The notes under the pieces are model-generated. The model was not told where the DNA came from. It searched no databases and saw only the letters and a list, made by a program, of their open reading frames with translations. Made by a program: the position numbers and the translations under genes. Positions 46,408-57,017 of a stretch of DNA of 64,000 nt are shown in pieces; the stretch's first letter is position 1, and every line of letters begins with the position of its first letter. Source of the stretch: Episyrphus balteatus (taxonomy: Eukaryota; Arthropoda; Insecta; Diptera; Syrphidae); the NCBI RefSeq assembly GCF_945859705.1, contig NC_079136.1, positions 43,785,989 through 43,849,988 on the forward strand. The letters run 5' to 3'.

Positions 46408-47485
46408 TGCCTATCTCTATCTGGAGCTGCAGCCTAAACGAGTGAAGTGATTTTCTTCAAACTTGGTAGTTAGCAGTTTTTGGTGATTCCCTAGAGGGGA
46501 AATTGAAATTTTTTTTTTATGACCAAAACTAACGGTACCTGCCATATAACGGAAATAGAAAAGGTAATTTTTTTCAAAAACGGCTCCAACGATTTTGATT
46601 AAAATTTTTGTGTGTAGTACTACACATAAGGGCCAACTTTTTAAATAAAAAAAATATTTTTTGTACCGTTATTAACGGTACCTGTCATTGAACGTTTTTT
46701 TTCGTTTCTGAATATCTCGTACAAAATTAACCCGATTTAAATGAAAATTTTTATACAAAAGTGTGTAAGTAAAGATAATATTAAAATTTTAGAAAATTTT
46801 CAAAAAACGCATTTTTGGTTTTTTAAAAAATATTTAAAAATTTTTTTTTGAAAAATCAATTTTTTGAAAACGGATCAATGAAAAATTTTGAAATTTAGTT
46901 TTTATGTGTAAATTAATTATTTCTTCAAAATGGCATACCAACTTTTTTTTTGAAAAATGTTAAAAAAATTTTATATATAAAAAATTATTTTTTTAAAAAA
47001 CGGCTCCTACAATTTGCAAAATTTTTTTTCTAAAAATACCTTTTTATACGAGAAATAAAATGGAATATTTGTTTTTTTTTTAAGATATTTTAAAACGGAG
47101 TTTTATTAATTATAAAAACAGATTTAATTTTTTTATACTACTTATGAAATTTCTTCAAAATATCAAATTTTAAATTTATTGAATAAAAAGCTTTAACATT
47201 ATAGTTACTTTAAGCATAAGAGCAAGTACGTGCGACCCCAGTCGTGCAATTTATTTTTAGTAGAAACTATATATAAAAAAAATTGTTAAAAAATCAATTC
47301 GTAAAAAAATGATTTTTTTTTAGTAGAAGCTTGATGTAAAAATGGAAAATTGCGAAGCGGAGGACCTTCCCATTAATAAATATAAAGAGCTCATATTTGG
47401 TGTGTATATTCTAGAGGTGTCAAGCAATCGATTTTTCGGAGTGCAAAATCGAGAAAAAGAATTTAGATTTTTTTGACCCACCCTA

Positions 47486-47890
47486 GTACTGTACATGTAC
47501 AGTATAATGCACTGAGTAGATACTTTTATGTACGCAGTACCTACAGATTTTATAAAGTAAACATACTTAGTTAATATTTATTTATCCAGCACAGGCATTA
47601 TCTACTCAAAAATAGAATTTTATGTACTCTTTACAGATGTATAGAGTATAAACTTTATTTTCTGAGTACAAATAATATATTTTGAACAAGAACTTTAATG
47701 TACTACATCTTTCAACATGTACTGATTGTAGTTTGTTGGTATGTGAAAACAGAAATGTAGTCATCAGAGTTACCCATTTAATAAACACAAGCAACAATAT
47801 GTACTCAGTACAATGATGTTGAAGCATCGGTAGATATTCGTATTCAGTACATAGTACTGAATGTAAAATATGTAAAAATCTAACTTACAA
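47486..47890. repeat. Degenerate AGTACAT/ATGTACT tract
   Basis: GTACTG, ATGTACT and AGTACAT motifs recur at least ten times, with a small palindrome GTACTGTACATGTACAGTA at 47486-47504 and CAGTACATAGTACTGAATG near 47846. The left flank of the hAT-like element (43488-43505) has the same AATGTACATG motif, so the hAT inserted into this repeat. Confidence 0.5.
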
Positions 47891-49620
47891 CTTTTACCAA
47901 AAGTCTCTTCCAATTTCTCGCAATAAGCAGAGTCTTTGAAAAAAATGATCAAGTGGTTGATGTAGAATATACCCAAATATTTTTTTAGCTTTGACTCCAA
48001 AACTGTCTTTTAATTAGACCACCGTCAGCGGTCTTTTTTAATTTTAACAGTAGACGAAAATGCCCGCAATTTGAAAAGCACTTCTTTATTTCGTAAGAAA
48101 AAGCTGGAAGCACCCACAATTTTCTTATCATCCTCTGTTTCGTGTTCTTATAGAAAAAGGTGTCATTATGATCAAAATTGCGAATTAAATTTCATACACA
48201 AATACACGGGTAAATATTTATGTATAAACATTAAGAAAACGTATTAACAGAGTGTTTCTTAAAAAAAAAAAAAACAATTTCAACATAATTAAATGACTTA
48301 AGGTGCCTGTTACACCATAACAGATGATCACTTTTACTTCCCATATCCAATCAACAATAATGTCCAAATAAATATCCTTCCACAATCACTGAAATCATTG
48401 ACCAAAAATGACAAACACTAACGAAAAAAAAAAATAATAATCATATTTAAATGAAGATATGAGTCCTTTGAGATCCGATTATACCGCACCAAGTCCATTA
48501 ATAGAAAATAAATTACTTAAAGGAGGCACACACATATCGAATTGAATGAGTAAGCAAAACAAGACTTCTGCCCTCCACATGGTCACCATCAAAAATGAAA
48601 TCAAATCGAAATAAAGTCCTTTCTATGCAATGAGAGAGAGAGAGTTGTCCAACCAACCAACAACAGAATCCCAATAGCTCTCCAATCTGGAATCTCCAGA
48701 TCCCAGATAAATAGAACATGGATTTTATATAAAAAGGCGTTTAGTGAAATTTATTCGAATAACCACAAATAAATTGTCGAGGAATGTCAAAAACGATTGG
48801 CTGAACATTGGTTAGAAGCTCTCTCTATGGGCCTACAACACGCCTAAGTAAGTAGAAAAGGCAAAGAAAAAGCAAGGAACAGGCTCTTCTGGAGTGGAAT
48901 GTGTAAGATACGCGAACGTTATCATTATTATGGATGTGTAATAATATTTGCAACTGGGAGCAATACCAATAGACACTATTATAGAAAAAAAAAAAAGGAC
49001 GACTGGTATATTTTCTTGAGACTCGAATTGGCTTCATTGGAATAAATGTGTCCTTAGGGAAATAAAAGGGGGCTCTTCGATCAATATAATATTTACATTG
49101 AATGCCGATTGTGTTATTGATGCAACAACAACAACAACATCTTAACATTGAGAAGAGGGGTGGATTGGGGTGACTTTCGATGTATTATGATTTGTTCGAG
49201 GGATGGGGAGTGCTAATTTTGGTAATGTAAGAGACCATGTGGAGTGTGTCACTGATGGGCACGACTTGGAGTGAGGCGAGAACCAGGATAAGGGGAATGA
49301 ATATTCAATGAAAGTAAATGGCTGTTACGATTACCACACACAGATATCAATGATAATAATTTATCGATCAAAACTGTCATAATAAGCAACCAAATCGAGC
49401 AAATAATAATTCGTTTTTTTTATGACCAAAAAGTTGGATGTTCTTTAAATGGATATAAAGTGTGAAATAATTTCTAACTTTTTTTTGGCCTTAATTTTCT
49501 TTTGTTCAGTCTCTTCAGTCATACCTTGGACATGAAATGTTTGAATTTTAAAGCAACAAAACCCACAAACAAATCAATCTGACCATCCCTAAAAAGTAAA
49601 GTACCTTATTTATGTTGATC
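47891..49620. other. No gene recognised
   Basis: Includes (CAA)n at 49122-49139. A 107-codon minus-strand frame (48825-49148) contains microsatellite- and homopolymer-coded residues and no domain. Composition around 48540-49320 is relatively balanced, possibly unique host DNA. Confidence 0.4.
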
Positions 49621-50350
49621 TGGCACAAATATCTAAAGTGTAGTTTTTCAATTTTTTTAAATGTTTACCTTATCTTCAAACCAGGAAAATTAGGACTTGC
49701 GGACATGAGATTTTTTATATAAGTTATAGAATATCCAAACAAACATAGAAACCAAAAAATTAGACTATTAGCACTAATTCAAAGATTGTACCAGGATGTT
49801 TTTTTAGTGCATATCCCAAAATTTCCCCTTTTTTCAAAAATTACCATTTTATCATAGATATGAATGTTTTTTGCATTGCATTGTTTTGATTCTTGATGAT
49901 AATGGACATAAAAACCTTCATACAATATTTGGTTCCTCTACCATAACTTTTAAGGGTTTTTCGGTAATAAGATTGCAACTGTTATAATATCTAATATGGG
50001 TTGACAGATGAAAAACAAATACTATAACTTTTTTCAGAGACGTCAGATTGCCTTGATTTTAGATTTTTTGGAATCAGCATTAAAAATCTTTTGTGTATAT
50101 AATACCACCGTCTATTTTTGATAATTTTGAAAATCTCCATTTCGCGCTTTGACCTTCAAAATTTCGACTTGCGGACATGAGATTTTTCTAGACTTTTGAG
50201 ATATGCTATGGAATGCCAAAGCGAAGGTATTGATACAAAAAAATTTCAATTTGCATTCATTCCAAGGTTTACCCCTTTTTTCACCTTATTTGACTGTATT
50301 AGCTCAATATTTACTGAATTTTATTAATTTTTTTTTTTTGTATTAATTTA
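49621..50350. repeat. Degenerate ~470-bp direct duplication
   Basis: The block ACTTGCGGACATGAGATTTT occurs at 49694-49713 and again at 50164-50183. Similar flanking motifs (GAATATCCAAA against GGAATGCCAAA; CAAAGATTGTACC against CCAAGGTTTACC) follow each. Two diverged units with a period of about 470 bases. Confidence 0.6.
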
Positions 50351-51433
50351 TTTTTAAATCTTCTGAAGCCCTTTTTTATAGTTAGCTATTCACTTTTCAG
50401 GAATAGTATTCCAACAGATATCCAGGCACGAACAATTTGGCTATCAACCTTAAACATTTTCAACTAAAAGTAATAATTTAATTGAAATAAACAGCCAACA
50501 CAAGTATTTTTTTAGTTGGCACTCTGATTCATTTGGATGAAAGCCAAGTTGTTACTGTTTACTGATGTTTTCTAAAGATTTAATGGTGCCATTAATTATA
50601 TTGGCAAAACACGTTGTTTTTTGTTCGATATACATGCATCGTCCATTATGGTTGGTTAAGTGATTTACTTTGTTTTACAAAAAAAAAAACCATAGGGTTC
50701 AATGGATTTTAGATTATTGTTTCTTGATAATAATATATATCATAATGGATATACACTTGGTAAAGCTGACACATTTTTTTCAAAATAATTTTTTAAAAAA
50801 ATACCAACACCGTCAATTATGTTTCCGGTGTTATAGTGATAGATCTGCAGTTAGCTTTTAAGTGAATTCAAACGCAACAGAATGCGTTTTCCTTCGTCAT
50901 TCATGGAAGATTCATTTTCGTATGTAATAAATTGTGTTTCCGTAATTATTTATAAATAAAGTGACAATGGCCGTATTTTTGTGGTACTCAGTATTTTACT
51001 GAATAATTTTAATCATCCTTTTTTTATTCTATTTTCGTTGAAAGTGGTCGTTTACCAAAAAGTCAGAAATCAAGAAAATGGTTTTATGGCAAGTATCGTT
51101 AGTAAGAGTTCACTAATTTTGATCCAAAATTTTCCTTAAGGCACGGGCGTATTTATTAACGCTAAAAGCGCTACAGCCCGGGTAACAAGACTGCTAGCGG
51201 TGGCTTGAACCAATTTATAATATTTTTTTTTCTAGCGATTGAACTTTCAAAACATATAAGTAAAAGGGAGCAAGCCGCCCTTAGCGATTTCCTCTATACC
51301 CTAAAAAAAAACCTCAAATACAGCTATTTTATGTTTTCTTTTTTGACAAGTTTGAGTTGAAAAAAGATCTAGCTTTGCTGTTAAGAAATGGTGTCAAGCA
51401 AAATATTGAAGAAGTACATTTTTCAAATCCAAA
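50351..51433. other. No gene recognised
   Basis: A/T-rich DNA. A 63-codon frame at 50670-50861 has no recognisable domain. Confidence 0.5.
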
Positions 51434-51442
51434 CCAAATTTT

Positions 51443-52887
51443 GGTGCCGTGAAAGGGAACGGGTCGTTACTCTGTATTCCTAAATTCTGTATGACCAAAA
51501 TTCTGTATTTCAATAAAAAATTCTGTATGAACATAATTCTATATTCCATTATTCTGCTTTTATATTATTCTGTATTTTAAAATTCTGTAAATCCAAAATT
51601 CTGTTTTCAAAATTCTGGAAATCCATTATTCTGCTTTTTGGAATTCTGTATATTCCGCAGCTATACCTTTTTGTCTTTTCTGTTAAACAATTTGTATTCA
51701 ATTAACAAATTAAGTATTTAAGAGTTAAGGATTTATGTTCTACATCAAACCTCATGTGACATGTTTTCGCAGAGGAAAAATTAGGGAATAAGAGATTGTG
51801 TTTTACATACATAAATATTTAAATTTCGTTTCAGACCTTACAAAAAAAGACAAAAACAAATAAAAAATAACAAAAAACAAAATGGTGCAATATGTATGAA
51901 GATTCTTGGCTAAATATTACTAGTAGGTATTTTAGTATTCAAGGTATGCCATTCAAATTCAATCTAATAGCTGTAAGTCATATGCAAATTAATTGGGGAG
52001 GTACCTACTTTATTTCAACATTTTCTTTAAAGAAAATATTAAAAATCTGTACTCCAAAATTCTGTAAATGATAAAAGAAAAATTGTTTTGATAATGAAAA
52101 AAAGTGCGCAGTTTTTTTCATTATCAAAACAATTTTTCTTTTATCATTTACAGAATTTTGAAATCCAGAATTTTGTATTTACAGAATTTTATAATACAGA
52201 ATTTTGAATTTACAGAATTTTAAAATACAGAATTTTGTATTTACAGCATTTTAAAATACAGAGTTTTGGAATCCGAATTTTCGCACATACAGAATTTCGA
52301 CCCCAACCCGCCGTGAAAAAAAAACAGACGGAAATAACGCCGAATTTAAAAATTCGGTCTTATTTCTCTTTACCAAAAAATCGTGCGATTATTGGGTTTT
52401 ATTTTATCAAACTCTTTAAAAATAGAATGCTACTAGAAAAGTTACTGTTTTCAAATTCTCAAAATGTTGCATAATAGTGTTCTCGGTTTAATACTCCGGA
52501 GTTGGAGTCAAAGTGGAGCTATGAAAATATTTCTATGTAATCCGCTGCAGTCAGTTTGGTAGACTTATTTTTATCACTTCTTGAAACTTATCTACATAGG
52601 TGAATAATTAGGAGGAACATAAGACCCAAAATTTTTATTTGGGACGTATGCCTCGACCACTGATCTTTAATAAATGGCCTTGCATCCTTTTAATATTGAA
52701 AAAAAAAAAAAAAACACTCTAGTTCAGCTGGGTGTTATGTCTCCCGTCTGCTTTTATTCTTTCTCATCTAATACTTGGAATTATCTCTCAGTTGGGATTT
52801 TACTTTCGTAAAGCGAAATAACACCGAGTTTTGGAATTCGGGTTATTTCGCTCGGCGTTATTTTACTCTTCGTTATTTTACGGCACC
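51443..52887. mobile_element. TIR element with GGTGCCGTRAAA ends, hosting a younger element
   Basis: The left end GGTGCCGTGAAA (51443-51454) matches the inverted right end TTTTACGGCACC (52876-52887). Flanks CCAAATTTT (51434-51442) and CCAAATTGT (52888-52896) agree at 8 of 9 bases. AATAACGCCGA-like motifs lie just inside both ends (52332-52341, 52852-52862). The 9-bp duplication suggests a Mutator-like or Foldback-type mobiliser. The element at 51455-52309 inserted 12 bases inside the left end. Confidence 0.65.
51455..52309. mobile_element. Foldback-type element of AATTCTGTA repeats with perfect hairpin
   Basis: The inverted ends GGGAACGGGTCGTTACTCTG (51455-51474) and CAGAATTTCGACCCCAACCC (52290-52309) agree at 15 of 20 bases. 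A perfect 9-bp duplication GCCGTGAAA brackets it (51446-51454, 52310-52318). Arms are tandem AATTCTGTATT units on the left (51475-51660) and the inverted ACAGAATTTT units on the right (52149-52290). A perfect 49-bp stem (52055-52103 with 52112-52160) closes on an 8-base loop. No protein. Confidence 0.8.
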
Positions 52888-52896
52888 CCAAATTGT

Positions 52897-53171
52897 TTAT
52901 ATTCATTAGTCAGTATCACTTTTCAATTAAAAAAAAAAAAACTTTAAAAACCGTTCCAATAAATGATAAAGGTGCTCCTCGAACTTAATTAATTTATTCA
53001 GTCGCTTGGTTCTGTATTTCTGTATTTTGTGGACCATGTTACCTTTTTAATAGGTCAAGACATGGAAGGAAACATGCCAAAACCAATAACAGAATTTATT
53101 CCAAGTTATGTGAGTAGATAGAAAATTAAAGACTATTCTATTCTGGACTAATGTAATCAATATACAAAAAA
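52897..53171. other. No feature seen
   Basis: Short A/T-rich linker between the nested TIR elements and the mini-me-like repeat. Confidence 0.5.
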
Positions 53172-54168
53172 AATAAAATGCACGACTGGATCGCACGAAC
53201 TTGCTCTTAGAGTTCAAGTTGCTTAAATTTTTAAGACTTTTTATATAGAAACTTGGGAAATGTAGGTACATAAAAACAAAAAACAAAAAAAAATAAAATT
53301 CATTTTTCAAAAAAATAAAACAATATCTGAAATCAAATCGCCCCACAAAACAAGTATGCAGTTTTATTTGATATATTAAGGTGCATTTTTAGAAAAAAAA
53401 TTTTCAAAATCGTTAGAGCCGTTTTTTAAAAAACTAATTTTTTATAAATAATTTTTTGAAAAAAAAGTTTAAAAATAAAATTGGTATGCCATTTTGTAGA
53501 AATAACTAATCAACATCTAAAAACAAAATTTAAAAAAAATTCAATGTAGCGTTTTCGAAAATTTGATTTTTCAAAAAAAAATTTCCAAAATTTTTTTAAA
53601 AATCCAAAAATAATTTTTTTCAAAATTTTATTTTTGGCTTATGTTTAAATTATATAAATGCTTTTGTATAAAAAATTTCGTTGAAATACAACAAGTAGTT
53701 TTGCAGAAAATCCGATTTAAAAAAAGCGGTCCTATGGCAGGTGCCGTTAAAAATGATTTTCAAAAAAAATTTTTTTCTTCAAAAAATAGACCTTGTTTAA
53801 AAACTAACACTTAAATTTTTTTAACAAAATCGTTGGAGCCGTTTTCGTGAAATTAAACTTTTCCGAAATTTTTGTATGACAGGTACCGTTATTTTTGGTC
53901 CAAAAAGATTAATTCCAAAAACCCCTCTGGAGAGTCTCCAAAAACTACTACATAGCAAGTTTGGAGTCAATCGGTCCATCCGTTTAGGCTCTAGTTCCTA
54001 TAGTTATACAGACAGACAGACAGACTGACAGACAGACGGACAGACGGACTTCCGGGACCCACTTTTTTGGCATTGTCTACCATCGTAATGTCATGGAAAA
54101 ATGTTATCTCAACTTTTTTTTTTGTACGAATGCATAACTTGATATATAGTACCTATATCGCAAGTAAA
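53172..54168 (-). repeat. mini-me-like repeat, near full-length
   Basis: On the minus strand from 54168: CTTGCGATATAGGTACTATA, GCATTCGTAC, GACATTACGATGGTAGACAA, GTGGGTCCCGGAAGTCC, (GTCT/GTCC)n (54008-54046), AACTAGAGCCTAAACGGATG, and two CGGTACCTGTCAT/CGGCACCTGCCAT blocks. A long A/T-rich part ends AGCAAGTTCGTGCGATCC. It is the opposite orientation of the copies at 32340 and 45222 and is moderately diverged from them. Confidence 0.7.
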
Positions 54169-54480
54169 AAATGAAAACATCAAATACGTACCGAGCATTT
54201 TTTGTTTTAATATTATTTTGTAATATATTTTACTTACATTGTTCTAAAGAGTGGCAAAACTTATCAGCCCTGGGTGCCAAATCCCTAAATATGCATCTGC
54301 CTGTAAGGAATCTCACAAAATTCGTAATTGGTTTGAAGATCATTGGCTCAGTTTTTCGACTGCAGTCCATAATCTATTCGTACAGACAGACGGGCAGATA
54401 GAAAGATTTTCGGGATCCCCTTTTTTTTGTAGGTACTCCCAATATCTCGAGATCGAATTTTTTTACGAACCCGGCCTAAA
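54169..54480 (-). repeat. Second (GACA)-bearing repeat, related type
   Basis: ACAGACAGACGGGCAGA at 54382-54398 precedes TTTTCGGGATCCCC and GAACCCGGCCTAAAGAGGG. The placement of microsatellite and GGGATCC block resembles the mini-me-like layout but the rest of the sequence differs. Possibly a diverged relative. Confidence 0.35.
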
Positions 54481-56499
54481 GAGGGCCGACCAACACTTTT
54501 AAAAACCTTTTAGATTATATTATTTTTCAGTCTTTGCTTTTAACAAAAACATGCATCACGACTTTTAAGATAAACCATCTCTGTAGGTTAAAGGGTTGCT
54601 TCTCAAATATCATCAATTTTGTCAAAATTAGTTGGTAATTGTAGTAATATTTACTATATTACAGTTAGATCCCTCTGACTTGTCAAAGACTATTTATGAA
54701 CGAATTCTTTACCTGATATGAACTAATAATACCAAAATCTCATTTTTTTTTTCTTGGTTCAAACGCTTAAATACACTTTAATTGGTTTAAATTGAAGCCA
54801 AAAATAAAACACATCCCTTAATACGTGTAATCTCGCCCCCCTCTCTCAAAAAGCACACACAAAGCAATTTATGTCTATATTTTGAAAATCAGTTCGTATG
54901 TTCCGTGTTTAAAAGCGCTTTGTGTGTCCATAATAAACTCCTCTGTTAGCTTATCTTGAACTTAAATCGATAAGCGATTTCCGTATGCAAATAAAAACAA
55001 ACCCTGGCACAAAAACTCACACACGCCCCTCACATAATTTAGGTTTTCGATACATTTTAATCAGAATCGAAAATTATTTTATTAGATTTCTGCGTACGGT
55101 AAAGGTTAGGTTTTTTGTTATAGGTTAGGTACCCCTATTTTCCCTACAGTATTTTCGGTCTTCGCGTGATGCAAAATAAATATACTGCCAGGGTTATTGT
55201 GAATATACGAGTGGGATCTGAACCTCACAAATAATGAGAAATGGAAATTGCTCTCGTCGTCGTCCTTGTCGTCGACGTTGTCCTTCCCCCATCCATTGTA
55301 GCTGCCAGGATTTTGTGTCGATGCCAATAAGGAATGTTGCTGTTGTAAAGTAGGAAAGTCGATGGAGAGATAAGTTTCGTGACCGGAAAATATAATAACC
55401 TTTCATGAGCTGTCCTCTATAGTTAAAATGAAGCCCAACAATGGGGGCCGTATGGATTGGTTAATGTTGATAGCATCGAATCTCCTTTACGAATTTGATC
55501 GTTGTCGCTTGTCGATACCAGCCAGCGAGCCAGAAAGCCAACAAGCAAGCCAGCATCAACCAACGACACAACGCCAACGGAAGTGATGAAAATTCCCATC
55601 GGATGTGAATTGAATAGACAAATTATTACATCCCATATAACAGGATTCACCTTTTGTCCTCGTCGAGAAGCTTACTCGTTGACAAAGTTGTGCTCTTTAA
55701 AGTTTATATTCGTCCATGTTGCAAAATCCTTATTGTACCTATAAGTATTTTGTTTGCCCATCAAGAAGCAAACGACTCCTCCGTACAAACTGATGTGCAT
55801 ACTGTAACTTCTGATGCATTTCCAGGGCTGGATTTGCTTTCCAGCTTCTCAAAGTAAAATCACATCTTCAAAGCACCAGCATAATACCGGAACAAGTTGC
55901 CAAATTGTTCTGTGAAACACTTGACCTAATATCCTTTATGTGGCATCCGTCTTGTATGTACTTTTCAGGGAAGAATCCAACTTCTAATGACCTAGGGCCC
56001 CGTTAACATCGAACGCCCTACTTAGCTGATAATCCATCAATGTGTATTTTCCATCGACATGTTTGGTTATTGCAAGGCAATCGGGGGAATCTTTCTTAGT
56101 GCAGAGAGTTGACGTTAAGGAAACATCCTTTTGGAAGAACGGTTTTTGATTTATATTCCACTGGCAATTTCTACCTTTATTCTGAAGAGCTATTGACATT
56201 TAAGCAGGTTGGCGTATCCTCATCGGATTAACTATGTAAGCATTTTTGTTATTTAACAAGAGAATTTATAAGTTTCCTGAATGTAGAGCAAACCTGCTGA
56301 GATTTATTTTGAGCTGCAAAAGATAAATATTTACTTTCTTTATACCGATTCTAACAAACATACTTTAAAACTGATTAGCTAAGCATTTTTATTAACATAA
56401 GCAATCGTTTCGATTATTTAGGGAAAGGTTTGTATAAAGAATACTATAGTCCTTTGGATTTCTTTTATCTTATTAATCTTTTAAGTAGCTTTTCAGTAT
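54481..56499. other. No gene recognised
   Basis: Positions 55118-56200 are the least A/T-biased long stretch in the window and are non-repetitive. Open frames of 60-80 codons on both strands (for example 55502-55744, 55423-55650, 55984-56199) overlap and lack domains. Unique host DNA, perhaps conserved noncoding or untranslated, is the most I can say. Confidence 0.35.
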
Positions 56500-56946
56500 T
56501 TAGTACTTTTTTAGTATTTTAGTACATATTTTAGTACTTTTTAGTATTTTAGTATTTTAATATTTTATTATTTTAGTATTTTAGTATTTTAGTATTTTAG
56601 TATTTTAGTATTTTAGTATTTTAGTATTTTAGTATTTTAGTATTTTAGTATTTTAGTATTTTAGTATTTTAGTATTTTAGTATTTTAGTATTTTAGTATT
56701 TTAGTATTTTAGTATTTTAGTATTTTAGTATTTTAGTATTTTAGTATTTTAGTATTTTAGTATTTTAGTATTGTAGTATTTTAGTATTTTAGTATTTTAT
56801 TATTTTAGTATTTTAGTATTTTAGTATTTTAGTATTTTAGTATTTTAGTATTTTAGTATTTTAGTATTTTAGTATTTTAGTATTTTAATAATTTAGTATT
56901 TTAGTATTTTAGTATTTTAATAATTTAGTATTTTAATATCTTAGTA
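56500..56946. repeat. (AGTATTTT)n 8-bp satellite
   Basis: About fifty nearly perfect AGTATTTT units run head to tail for ~430 bases, with occasional variants (TATTTTATT, TATTTTAATAAT) concentrated at both ends. It stops ~70 bases before the Foldback-type element. Confidence 0.95.
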
Positions 56947-57017
56947 TTTTAGAAGCTAAACTTATACAAACAAATATTCATTTTTAATTTCTTACATGTT
57001 TGGGTATTAATCATCAT

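Larger units (their letters stand above)
45222..47252 (+). repeat. mini-me-like repeat interrupted by a TA-type element
   Basis: The sequence TTTTACTTGCGATATAGG (45224-45241) continues after the nested element as CTATAGGGCAAGTTTAGG (46224-46241). The join equals the uninterrupted site at 32340-32370. The (TCTG)n tract is long here (46327-46405, about 20 units), against about six units at 32459. The tail is AAGAGCAAGTACGTGCGACC (47217 region). A ~48-base near-duplicate of flanking DNA lies on both sides (45181-45228, 47271-47321). Confidence 0.7.
43506..47485. mobile_element. hAT-like TAGGGTGGGTC family, copy 2, with three nested insertions
   Basis: Starts TAGGGTGGGTCAAAAAAAA (43506-43524) and ends TTTTTTTGACCCACCCTA (47468-47485 region). 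Interior blocks match copy 1 at 14623 (ATCGATTGCTAGACACCTC near the left end; its inverse near 47410-47430). The left flank is GTACATGT; the right flank is GTACTGTACATGT, so the duplication is imperfect. Insertions are at 44201-45125 (TWA family), 45222-47252 (mini-me-like) and, inside the latter, 45243-46223. Without them the element is about 1 kb. Confidence 0.75.

Noticed and set aside
48825..49148. 107-codon minus-strand frame with a cysteine run
   Set aside because: The cysteine run is the (CAA)n microsatellite read in reverse; no domain.
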